40,862 bases of DNA from PBB1 sp040400875. Its GTDB lineage: Bacteria > Pseudomonadota > Gammaproteobacteria > Burkholderiales > Burkholderiaceae_C. Shown here piece after piece: positions 17,954 through 25,164 of the stretch. Position numbers and translations under genes: made by a program. The notes under the pieces were generated by a model. It saw only the letters and a program-made list of their open reading frames with translations, was not told the DNA's origin and ran no database searches. Position 1 is the first letter of the stretch, and each line of letters starts with the position of its first letter. The stretch lies in contig JBBAPK010000024.1 in the NCBI GenBank assembly GCA_040400875.1, positions 1-40,862 of the forward strand. Reading direction: 5' to 3'.

Positions 17954-18626
17954 TGCGCAGCCGCACCTCAGCGCGCGCAGCGCGCACGGCGCTGGCATCG
18001 GCCGCGCTGTGCGCTGCGACCGTCACGATCACGCTGCGCAGCTTCTGGCGTGGCGGGCAGGCTTCGTCACCCTCGGCGCAGTCTGCGCTGCACAGCGCGC
18101 CCAGATCGATCACGGTTTCAGCCGGCGTGAATTCGAGCGCGGTGACTTTCATGAGGCTGGCGTCCGTCATCGCCTGCCAGCTGCCGCCGCCCAGGCGCAT
18201 CTCGATCACCTGGTTGCGCAGCCTGAAGCCGAACTGCTCGTTGCTGTCGACGCTGTGGTTTTCGACGCTGTCGCGCGAGTAGCGCAGGGTCAGGGCGCCG
18301 GCCGGTGCGGACGTGGTGTCGATGGCGGCGTAGGGGTTGGACGCGACCGTGCGATCGGGCGGTGGCGCATCGCGCAGCCACACGCCGGCGCCCGAGTCGG
18401 CCCAATGGCCGGCTCGGCGCAAGTCGCGCGCGATCAGGCTGGTGGTGCTGCGCAGGTCTTGAATCAGCCGGTTGTGTTCGATCAACGCGCGGCTTTCCTT
18501 CAGGTGGGCGAGCAGCACGCCGATGCCCGCGCCCACCAGCAGCACGCCGAGCGCCGAGCCGATCAGCAGCTCGACCAGCGACAGGCCGCGTTGCCGGCCG
18601 ATGGGGTTGGTGCGCTGTCGGGCCAT
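17922..18626 (-). CDS. PilW-like minor pilin
   Basis: 234 residues from ATG 18626 (MARQRTNPIG). The leader ends RQRG|LSLVELLIGSALGVLLVGAG, the PilW pattern with Glu5 and Gly-rich helix. After the helix come LIEHNRLIQDLRSTTSLIARDLRRAGHW, which closely fits the PilW consensus (A-x-x-x-x-RDLRxAG). The C-terminal domain includes GALCSADCAEGDEACPP. The start is one base past the pilE-like stop, showing tight coupling. Confidence 0.82.
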   Translation of the reverse strand: MARQRTNPIGRQRGLSLVELLIGSALGVLLVGAGIGVLLAHLKESRALIEHNRLIQDLRSTTSLIARDLRRAGHWADSGAGVWLRDAPPPDRTVASNPYAAIDTTSAPAGALTLRYSRDSVENHSVDSNEQFGFRLRNQVIEMRLGGGSWQAMTDASLMKVTALEFTPAETVIDLGALCSADCAEGDEACPPRQKLRSVIVTVAAHSAADASAVRAARAEVRLRNDEITGRCPV

Positions 18627-18627
18627 T

Positions 18628-19098
18628 TCACTGACCCCAGCAGCGGCGGTTGATCGACGACGCGTTGCTGGTGGACTCGGTCTCGCCCGAGGCGTAGGCG
18701 AGATTGAGCCCATCCATCGTCAGTCGCAAGTGCTGGCATGCAGCGTCACGGCGTTGGGCGCCGATGGCCGCCGCGCGCACCGAGTAGCCGGTGGGCGATG
18801 CGGACTCGACGACGATGTCGTAATGGCCCGCTGCCGATGTGCTGGCCAAGCCCAGCTGGCTCAGCGCGCCGTAGGAATCGTGGTTGGCGCGAAAGCGCTC
18901 CTGTGCTGTTTGCACCGTCAGCATGGCGACCAGCGCGTCCGAGCGTCGGGCGGCGGCCAGCGTGCTGCTGAAGGCTGGGTAGGCGATGGATGACAAGATG
19001 CCCACGACGCTCAGGCTGAACACCATTTCCAGCAAGCTGAAGCCCGATTGGAAGGGGCGCCGTGTTGGCGGTTGGCAGCGTGTGGATGGTGTGTGCAT
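18628..19098 (-). CDS. PilE-like minor type IV pilin
   Basis: 156 residues. The leader ends QSG|FSLLEMVFSLSVVGILSSIAYPAF, with Glu5 and the SIAYP turn typical of the PilE family. The mature domain has the AQERFRANHDSYG segment common to PilE and ends with a cysteine pair (AACQHLRL; RRCWGQ) that probably closes a disulfide loop. It lies 31 bases after fimT. In many Burkholderiales clusters the pilE gene ends the minor-pilin operon, whereas here it is second. Confidence 0.8.
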   Translation of the reverse strand: MHTPSTRCQPPTRRPFQSGFSLLEMVFSLSVVGILSSIAYPAFSSTLAAARRSDALVAMLTVQTAQERFRANHDSYGALSQLGLASTSAAGHYDIVVESASPTGYSVRAAAIGAQRRDAACQHLRLTMDGLNLAYASGETESTSNASSINRRCWGQ

Positions 19099-19129
19099 GG
19101 GTGTTGCTCGGCTGTTGAACTCAGGTGGG

Positions 19130-19684
19130 TCAGCACACGGGATAGCCGGCCAGCGCCGGGCCGGGCGTGGCCGGGCTGCAGGTGCGAACGCGCCCGAGCA
19201 CGTTCACCACATGCGAAATGGCGCGGCCTGAGGTGGCTGAAACTTTCAGGGTGCCTGCGGGCGTGGCGGTGGCGTGCAGCGGGTCAAAAACCATTGAGCT
19301 CACGTTGGCCTGCACGCGCAGCCGGCTCGATGACGACAGCGCCACCGTCTTGAAGGCCACCGCGTCGGCCTCGCACAGCGGCGTGTCGGACTCGGCTTCG
19401 CAGCGGCACTGGTTGCGCGCGCCGGTGTGCATCACGTAGCAACTGCCGCTGGTACTTTCGTAAAAGCTCAGCCTCAGGGTTTCATTGCGTGCGGCGGCTT
19501 CGCTGCGCAGCCACTGCACATCGCTGGCGAGTTGCGTGGCCAGCCCGGCAAGCCGCTGGCGCTCGAGCAGCCCGGCAAGGTCGGGTGCGGCGGCGCACAG
19601 CAAGATGGCGGCGACAGCCACCGTGACGGCTGATTCGATCAGCGTCAGGCCGCGCTGTGGGTGGTGAGGGTGCAGTGAGTCCAT
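19130..19684 (-). CDS. FimT/GspH-family minor pilin
   Basis: 184 residues. The leader ends in HPQRG|LTLIESAVTVAVAAILLCAAAP with Glu5. It is followed by LAGLLERQRLAGLATQLASDVQWLRSEAAARNETLRLSF, the diagnostic FimT/GspH stretch (helix with SEA-x-x-RN). Two cysteine pairs appear further on (CRCE; CSPAT and the C-terminal VC). It is the first gene of the minor-pilin set and is 89 bases downstream of nrdR. Confidence 0.82.
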   Translation of the reverse strand: MDSLHPHHPQRGLTLIESAVTVAVAAILLCAAAPDLAGLLERQRLAGLATQLASDVQWLRSEAAARNETLRLSFYESTSGSCYVMHTGARNQCRCEAESDTPLCEADAVAFKTVALSSSSRLRVQANVSSMVFDPLHATATPAGTLKVSATSGRAISHVVNVLGRVRTCSPATPGPALAGYPVC

Positions 19685-19712
19685 GGGCTCACTGTAGAAA
19701 TGGCGCCCTGGT

Positions 19713-19728
19713 TTTGCGATCCCGCAAA
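19713..19728. repeat. Short palindrome TTTGCG-N4-CGCAAA between nrdR and fimT
   Basis: A perfect 6-bp inverted repeat with a four-base spacer, located 29 bases upstream of the fimT start on the minus strand. It could be an operator or a weak hairpin. Nothing in the sequence ties it to a known regulator. Confidence 0.35.
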
Positions 19729-19757
19729 GGGGGGTGCGCGCGGGTCTTTCTGGGGTG

Positions 19758-19771
19758 CCCCCGAAAGGGGG
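19758..19771 (-). terminator. Hairpin directly after nrdR stop
   Basis: CCCCC-GAAA-GGGGG on the plus strand. It folds into a short G/C stem just three bases after the nrdR stop on the minus strand. No run of T follows on the minus strand, so at best it is a weak or factor-dependent terminator, or an RNA-end stabiliser. Confidence 0.35.
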
Positions 19772-19773
19772 TG

Positions 19774-20217
19774 TCAGATGTCGCGGATCAGCTGTCGGAA
19801 GGCGTCGACATCTTCGAAGCTGCGGTAGACCGACGCAAAGCGCACGTAGGCCACCTTGTCGATGCGCTTGAGTTCGCGCATCACCAGCTCGCCCAGGCGG
19901 GTCGACGGCACTTCGCGCGCGCCGCTGCCCAGCAGCTTTTCCTGGATGCGATCGATGGCGGCGTCGATCTGCTCGACGCTGACCGGGCGCTTGCGCAGCG
20001 CCAGCGTCATCGACGCGCGGATCTTGGTCATGTCGAAATCAGCGCGCGTGCCGTCTTTCTTGATGACCGAGGGCAGCGCGATTTCGGCGCGCTCGTAGGT
20101 GGTGAAACGCTTGTCGCAGCTTTGGCAACGGCGACGGCGGCGAACCACATCACCTTCGTCGGATTCGCGCGTCTCGGCGACTTGCGTTTCGGTGTGGCTG
20201 CAGTAGGGGCAACGCAT
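19774..20217 (-). CDS. nrdR: Transcriptional repressor NrdR
   Basis: 147 residues, standard length. The zinc ribbon has MRCPYC near the start and CQSC-DKRFTTYERAE (Cys pairs at 3/6 and about 31/34). The ATP-cone domain follows with VIKKDGTRADFDMTKIRASM and ends in RFASVYRSFEDVDAFRQL. It represses ribonucleotide reductase genes in response to dATP. It lies 53 bases after glyA, and the glyA-nrdR pair is common in beta- and gammaproteobacteria. Confidence 0.96.
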   Translation of the reverse strand: MRCPYCSHTETQVAETRESDEGDVVRRRRRCQSCDKRFTTYERAEIALPSVIKKDGTRADFDMTKIRASMTLALRKRPVSVEQIDAAIDRIQEKLLGSGAREVPSTRLGELVMRELKRIDKVAYVRFASVYRSFEDVDAFRQLIRDI

Positions 20218-20270
20218 GCGATGAAACCGGCGGCCGGATCAGTCGGGCTGAGCGATCCGGCCGGCTGCCA

Positions 20271-21521
20271 TCAGCGGTAGACCGGAAATTCGCGGGTGAG
20301 CGCCGAGACCTTGGCACGTACCGCCGCCAGATTGGCCTCGTCGTGCGGGTTGTCGAGCACGTCGGCGATCAGGTGCGCGGTCGCGCGCGTTTGCTCCTCC
20401 ATGAAGCCGCGCGTGGTCAGCGCCGGCGTGCCCAGACGGATGCCGCTGGTGACCATGGGCTTTTGCGGGTCGTTGGGGATGCCGTTCTTGTTGCACGTCA
20501 TGTGGGCCAGACCCAGCGCGGCCTCGGCTTCCTTGCCGGTCAGGTTCTTGGGACGCAGATCGACCAGCATCACGTGGCTTTCGGTGCGACCGCTCACGAT
20601 GCGCAGGCCGCGCGAGATCAGCGTTTCGGCCAGCACCACGGCGTTTTTCAGCACCTGCTGCTGGTACAGCTTGAACTGCGGCGACAGCGCTTCGTGAAAG
20701 GCCACGGCCTTGGCGGCGATCACGTGCATCAGCGGGCCGCCCTGAATGCCGGGGAACACCGCGCTGTTGATCTTCTTGGCGATGTCTTCGTGGTTGGTGA
20801 GGATGATGCCGCCGCGCGGGCCGCGCAGGCTTTTGTGGGTGGTTGAGGTCACCACGTCGGCGTGCGGCACCGGGTTGGGGTAGACGCCGCCTGCAATCAG
20901 CCCGGAGTAGTGCGCCATGTCGACCAGGAAGTACGCGCCGATGTCTTTGGCCACCTTGGCAAAACGCTCGAAATCAATGCGCAGCGAGTACGCCGACGCG
21001 CCGGCGATGATGAGCTTGGGCTTGTGCTCGTGCGCCAGACGCTCCATCGCGTCGTAGTCGATCTCTTCCTTGGCATCCAGGCCGTAGCTCACCACCTTGA
21101 ACCACTTGCCGCTCATGTTCAGCGGCATGCCGTGGGTCAGGTGACCGCCTTCGGCCAAGCTCATGCCCATGATGGTGTCGCCGGGCTGCAGCAGCGCAAA
21201 GAACACAGCCTGATTGGCCTGCGATCCGGAGTTGGCCTGCACGTTGGCAAAGCCCGCGCCGTACAGCGTCTTGAGACGGTCGATGGCGAGCTGCTCGGCC
21301 ACGTCGACGAATTCGCAGCCGCCGTAGTAGCGCTTGCCGGGATAGCCCTCTGCGTACTTGTTCGTGAGTTGGCTGCCCTGGGCTGCCATCACCGCCGGCG
21401 AGGTGTAGTTCTCGGAGGCGATCAGTTCGATGTGCTCTTCCTGGCGCTGATCTTCTTTTTGGATGACCGCCCAGAGTTCGGGGTCGATGAGAGCAATCGT
21501 GGATTGGGATCGATCAAACAT
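20271..21521 (-). CDS. glyA: Serine hydroxymethyltransferase
   Basis: 416 residues from ATG 21521 (MFDRSQSTIALIDPEL). It converts serine and tetrahydrofolate to glycine and methylene-THF. Motifs include HIELIASENYTSPAV, YAEGYPGKRYYGGCE, and the PLP-lysine segment TSTTHKSLRGPRGG. The protein is complete. The 249 bases upstream (21522-21770) contain no gene, and I saw no glycine or SAM riboswitch there. Confidence 0.97.
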   Translation of the reverse strand: MFDRSQSTIALIDPELWAVIQKEDQRQEEHIELIASENYTSPAVMAAQGSQLTNKYAEGYPGKRYYGGCEFVDVAEQLAIDRLKTLYGAGFANVQANSGSQANQAVFFALLQPGDTIMGMSLAEGGHLTHGMPLNMSGKWFKVVSYGLDAKEEIDYDAMERLAHEHKPKLIIAGASAYSLRIDFERFAKVAKDIGAYFLVDMAHYSGLIAGGVYPNPVPHADVVTSTTHKSLRGPRGGIILTNHEDIAKKINSAVFPGIQGGPLMHVIAAKAVAFHEALSPQFKLYQQQVLKNAVVLAETLISRGLRIVSGRTESHVMLVDLRPKNLTGKEAEAALGLAHMTCNKNGIPNDPQKPMVTSGIRLGTPALTTRGFMEEQTRATAHLIADVLDNPHDEANLAAVRAKVSALTREFPVYR

Positions 21522-21733
21522 GTCGGTGGTTCTTTGCGGCAGAAAACCCAAGGCACTAAGGCGGCGAGCACAACAAGGCCCTCGGGTTGCCCAGGCGGGC
21601 GGCTTGATGCGTGACGCATGACGAATCGGTCATGGGCACGGCTGCGGTGATCGGTGCCTTGCACCCTGGACCCCACGCTCAAGTCGGGTCACTGCGCCTG
21701 TCACGCGGCAGAAAGAGTCTACCTTCAGGCCAA

Positions 21734-21762
21734 TGGCCCCACCCCTGTGCGAGGTGGCGCCA
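21734..21762 (-). terminator. Imperfect hairpin after the lytic transglycosylase gene
   Basis: The arms TGGC-c-CCACC and GGTGG-c-GCCA pair with one central mismatch around a nine-base loop. It is nine bases beyond the stop of the minus-strand transglycosylase gene. No T tract follows, so terminator function is only suggested by position. Confidence 0.35.
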
Positions 21763-21770
21763 TGCCGTGA

Positions 21771-22685
21771 TCAGCGCAGGGACGCCACCTGGTCAGGCTC
21801 GGCGCTGTCATCGGCGCCCTTGTCAGGCTCAGGTTGCTCCAGCGAAGGCTTTTCGTCGACTGGCGTTGCAGGCGCGGCGCGCGACGCTGCGCCGTTGGGT
21901 GCATTGAACGCCACCAAGCGGCCAGAAGCGACCGATCGAAGATGAGACTGCTCCGTCTGAACCTTAAAGACATATCCGTCGTCGCTGTCCAGATTGCCCG
22001 CTCCAACATACAGCCGCAGGCCGTCCGCGACGCTGCCGCCGCGCGCGATGCACTCCTTGAGCACCAGCACGCCCACCCGCAAATTGGTCACCGGATCAAA
22101 CGCAGCCATCGTGCCACCGAAGGCCTCGTACTTGGCGTCATGGACACGCGTCATGACCTGCATCAGCCCTTGTGCGCCCACTGGGCTTTGCGCGAAAGGG
22201 TTGAAGCCCGATTCGACGGCCATGATCGCGAGAATCAGCGTCGGGTCCAGCCCGGTCTTGGCGCCGACCTCCCAGGCTTCCACAACCAGACGGCTGATCG
22301 GTTCAGGCGCCACCCGATACCGCTTGGAAAGCCATTGGGCGACCGAGGATTGCATCCGGGTCAAGTCCCTGGGGTCGATGGCAGTGGCACGAGCCACCGC
22401 GTCGGGCTCCTTCAACTCGTCTGCCAGTGCCTCAAGGGCATCGGCCGGTGTCTCATGGCGGGCCTGCAGCCAGGAAAGTGTGTCGAGTTCGAGAGACTGT
22501 CGCAAATCGGCGCGGCCGGCCAGAAACACGACCACCGCCACAGCGACCAGCCCAAGCACTGCCAGCGCGTTGTGGCACACCTCGATCGTGCCCTTGGCCA
22601 CGTCGCGCGCAAACACGCCAACCGAGAGCGCGCACTGCGTGAGCACGTGGTGGGCTGTTGAAAAAACCTGGCGAATGATGGACAT
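21771..22685 (-). CDS. Membrane-anchored lytic transglycosylase (SLT domain)
   Basis: 304 residues from ATG 22685, supported by GGAGG about eight bases upstream. One membrane segment lies near residues 40-60 (ALAVLGLVAVAVVVFLAG), then a helical region. The goose-type lysozyme-like SLT domain is about 140-250, with catalytic Glu in IMAVESGFNPFAQSPVGAQG and the motifs LMQVM and LRVGVLVLKECIARGG. A Pro/Glu/Asp-rich tail of about 45 residues follows. It would cleave peptidoglycan between MurNAc and GlcNAc. It lies alone, next to the ubiD relic, and its leader has alternative hairpins. Confidence 0.88.
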   Translation of the reverse strand: MSIIRQVFSTAHHVLTQCALSVGVFARDVAKGTIEVCHNALAVLGLVAVAVVVFLAGRADLRQSLELDTLSWLQARHETPADALEALADELKEPDAVARATAIDPRDLTRMQSSVAQWLSKRYRVAPEPISRLVVEAWEVGAKTGLDPTLILAIMAVESGFNPFAQSPVGAQGLMQVMTRVHDAKYEAFGGTMAAFDPVTNLRVGVLVLKECIARGGSVADGLRLYVGAGNLDSDDGYVFKVQTEQSHLRSVASGRLVAFNAPNGAASRAAPATPVDEKPSLEQPEPDKGADDSAEPDQVASLR

Positions 22686-22708
22686 GCCTCGTACCTCCGT
22701 GAGCCTGT

Positions 22709-22731
22709 GTCGGGAAGAAGCCCGACGGGCT
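22709..22731 (-). promoter_or_regulatory. Two mutually exclusive hairpins in the transglycosylase leader
   Basis: On the minus strand AAGCCC-gtc-GGGCTT overlaps GTCGGG-cttctt-CCCGAC; the central GTCGGG/GGGC bases can pair in only one of them. They lie 24 to 46 bases before the ATG and just upstream of its GGAGG. The layout resembles an attenuator, but no leader peptide or ligand motif is evident. Confidence 0.35.
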
Positions 22732-22742
22732 TTGACGCTCGC

Positions 22743-22768
22743 GGCTTCGAACACAATCGTTCGAAGCC
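22743..22768. repeat. Perfect 10-bp inverted repeat
   Basis: GGCTTCGAAC and GTTCGAAGCC flank the six-base spacer ACAATC. It lies upstream of the transglycosylase on the minus strand and upstream of the ubiD relic on the plus strand. It could be a protein-binding site or a hairpin; no T tract follows in either direction. Confidence 0.5.
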
Positions 22769-22943
22769 AATGACTCGGCAGACCAGATGGGGCCAACTAC
22801 CGTGCGGCGCCAATCGAAATCCACTCGCTGACTGAGACCCAGGCTGGAGAAAAACCCAGTCTGTATCCGGCGAGCAGGATTCTAGGAATCAAAAACATAA
22901 CCGGTCAACCTTTAGTTGGCCGCACTTAACTACTAATGTATCT

Positions 22944-23477
22944 ATGAAGTATCGTGACCTGAGGAAGTTCTGTGCCGCCCTTGAAGGCAAAGGCGAGCTT
23001 CGACGCGTACGAGAGCCTGTGTCGGCCTTGACCAACCTGTTCGGCACGCCGCGCCGGGTCGCGCCGGGCATGGGTGCCAGCGAGGACGCCGACTTGCTGC
23101 GCCTTCTGCCGATGTCAACCTGCTGGCCAGGCGCCGCCGGCCCGAACCGTGAGTGAGGTGTCCTGTTGCAGGTGCCGGCCAGTGCCGAGATCGTACTCAA
23201 GGGGCACATACCGACGGCGGCGTCCGCCTACGCGGGGCACAGCAAGCATGGCGCTTCACTCAAGGAAGTGAGTGAATACTTTCACGCAACGGAAGGCCCA
23301 TTCAACGATCACACCGGTGACTACAACGAGCAGGACGGGTTTCTGGTCTTCGAGATCAGCCGACTCACGCACCGCCGTGACCCGGTCGACCACTACACCT
23401 ACACCGGCAAGCCGCCCGACGAACCGGCCATGGGTCACCCGACGCGGCGCCGCCGGGCGATAGCGGCAAGCTTGTAA
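22944..23477 (+). pseudogene. ubiD: ubiD relic (4-hydroxy-3-polyprenylbenzoate decarboxylase), internally deleted
   Basis: The start MKYRDLRKFCAALEGKGEL is the UbiD N-terminus. It then jumps to TNLFGTPRRVAPGMG (normally about residue 60), to PMSTCWPGAAGP (normally about 147), hits a TGA at 23154, and resumes with VPASAEIVLKGHI (normally about 253). It continues through EGPFNDHTGDYNEQDGF and YTYTGKPPDEPAM (about 320) before ending in unrelated residues. About 178 codons remain of nearly 490. Every block lies in the same reading frame despite several deletions and the stop. Conserved metal/prFMN positions are mostly lost, so it cannot be a working enzyme. UbiD acts in ubiquinone synthesis, so another copy is expected elsewhere. 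Confidence 0.85.
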
Positions 23478-23626
23478 AACACAGCACAATCCGCGGCGCG
23501 CTTACTGCACTGCCAAGGGGCCAAGGATGGCCCCACATTTAACGGCGTGCGAGCCATTTCCAAACGGGGCCTTCTCAGCGCAAGTTGTTGCCCTGAGAGG
23601 CTGCCCACACATGAGGGTGTTGATGG

Positions 23627-25135
23627 ATGAGTCTGTTCTCACTGCTTGATCACACAGCCACGAGGTTCCCGGATGATGGGGCGGTTTTCCAGGGTCTTGA
23701 GCGGGTTCTCACGTGGCGAGAACTGAAGACCCGCGCTTTGGTGATGGGCGCTGCGATACGCGCCAGGTGCTGTCCGGGCGATCGGGTGGCGGTCGTCAGC
23801 GAAAACCGCCCCGAGTACGTCGAGCTGATGTTCGCGGCGTGGGCTGCCGAGGTGGTGATCGTTCCGGTCAACTACAAACTGCACGACAAAGAGGTGATGC
23901 AGATCCTGGAGGACGCCGAGGTTTCTCTGGTGTTTGCGTCCCCCAAGCTGCTCGGCGGGTTGCCCCGAACGGTTGCGACCTACGGCGACAAGACGGTGGC
24001 GATCGGTGAGCCCGTCTACATGCAAATGACCGCAGGTGAACCGCTGGCGGTTCCATCTGCCGACCCGCAGGCCTTGGCCTGGCTGTTCTACACGAGCGGG
24101 ACGACCGGCCGATCCAAGGGCGCCATGCTGTCGCATCGCAACTTGATGGCAGCGACCGTCGCCCACTTGGCCGACATCGAAGCGCTTGATGAATCGTGCA
24201 GTCAGCTTCACGTGGCGCCCATGTCGCACGGCTCGGGCATGTACATGCTGCCGTCGATCGCTCGCGGTGCACGGCAGGTCGTTCCGGTCTCCGGCGGATT
24301 CGAGCCTGCGGAGTTTCTCGATCTTTGCGATCAGCACCCAGCTTGTGGTGCCTTTCTGGCGCCGACCATGATCCAGCGTTTGCGCATCGCGATCGACGAA
24401 GGCAAGCGAAGCCGGCCGAAGCACCTGCGCAACATCGTCTACGGTGGTGGGCCGATGTACGTCGAGGAGCTGAGAAGGTCGACGACGGTACTGGGCCCGG
24501 TTTTTTCTCAGATCTACGGCCAGGGCGAGGCGCCCGTGACCATCACTGGAATGAATCAGGCCGCGCACCTGACCGACGACGACGCCATCCTGGGCTCTGT
24601 CGGTTGGCCACGCAGCGGTGTCGAGGTTCGGGTGACCGACGCGGATGGCAAGGACCTGCCAAAAGGAACGATCGGTGAAATCCTGGTTCGCGGTGATGTG
24701 GTGATGGCGGGATATTGGCGCAACCCGGCCGCAACTGCCGAGACCCTGCGCGATGGTTGGCTCCACACCGGTGACATGGGCACATTCGACGAGCGTGGCT
24801 GCCTGACACTGCGAGACCGCTCCAAGGACGTCGTGATCAGCGGTGGCAGCAACATCTATCCCCGCGAGGTTGAAGAAGTGTTGCTGTTGCACCCCGCGGT
24901 GGCCAAGACGAGCGTGGTGGGGCGCCCTGATACCGAATGGGGTGAGGTGCTTATCGCCTTTGTGGTCCGCACACAAGGGGCTGAGGTCAGCGCTGCGGAG
25001 CTTGACGCGCATTGCCTTGATCACATCGCACGTTTCAAACGACCGAAGGAATATAAATTCTTGGATGAGCTGCCAACCAGCAGTTATGGCAAGGTTCTCA
25101 AGACCGAGTTGAGAAAGTTGTTGGAAAACACCTGA
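23627..25135 (+). CDS. AMP-forming acyl-CoA ligase, predicted acetoacetate-CoA ligase of acetone catabolism
   Basis: 502 residues, class I adenylate-forming enzyme. The phosphate loop is LFYTSGTTGRSKGAML (about 153-168), followed by YGGGPMYVEELRR, the YGQGEAP aromatic/Gly motif, and GDMGTFDERGCLTLRDRSKD. The hinge and C-terminal lysine are in SSYGKVLKTELRK, Lys489. It activates a carboxylate with ATP and CoA. Substrate specificity cannot be read from the sequence. Because a thiolase follows in the same operon and acetone carboxylase lies downstream, acetoacetate is the best guess, as described for other acetone-degrading betaproteobacteria. The start lacks a clear Shine-Dalgarno. A weak GG-N10-GC pair lies at 23568-23581. 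Confidence 0.78.
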   Translation: MSLFSLLDHTATRFPDDGAVFQGLERVLTWRELKTRALVMGAAIRARCCPGDRVAVVSENRPEYVELMFAAWAAEVVIVPVNYKLHDKEVMQILEDAEVSLVFASPKLLGGLPRTVATYGDKTVAIGEPVYMQMTAGEPLAVPSADPQALAWLFYTSGTTGRSKGAMLSHRNLMAATVAHLADIEALDESCSQLHVAPMSHGSGMYMLPSIARGARQVVPVSGGFEPAEFLDLCDQHPACGAFLAPTMIQRLRIAIDEGKRSRPKHLRNIVYGGGPMYVEELRRSTTVLGPVFSQIYGQGEAPVTITGMNQAAHLTDDDAILGSVGWPRSGVEVRVTDADGKDLPKGTIGEILVRGDVVMAGYWRNPAATAETLRDGWLHTGDMGTFDERGCLTLRDRSKDVVISGGSNIYPREVEEVLLLHPAVAKTSVVGRPDTEWGEVLIAFVVRTQGAEVSAAELDAHCLDHIARFKRPKEYKFLDELPTSSYGKVLKTELRKLLENT

Positions 25136-25164
25136 TCAATACTTGTAGAAAACATGGGAGAGAA

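Noticed and set aside
21522..21770. Possible riboswitch ahead of glyA
   Set aside because: No conserved glycine, SAM or THF riboswitch core was recognisable in the leader on the minus strand.
23154..23156. In-frame TGA of the ubiD relic read as selenocysteine
   Set aside because: UbiD has no cysteine or selenocysteine at this point, the flanking blocks are deleted, and no SECIS-like hairpin directly follows.
23568..23581. GG-N10-GC pair before the ligase gene as a sigma-54 promoter
   Set aside because: Spacing is right, but the flanking bases match the consensus poorly (GGGGCC, GCGCA). It is too weak to list as a promoter.
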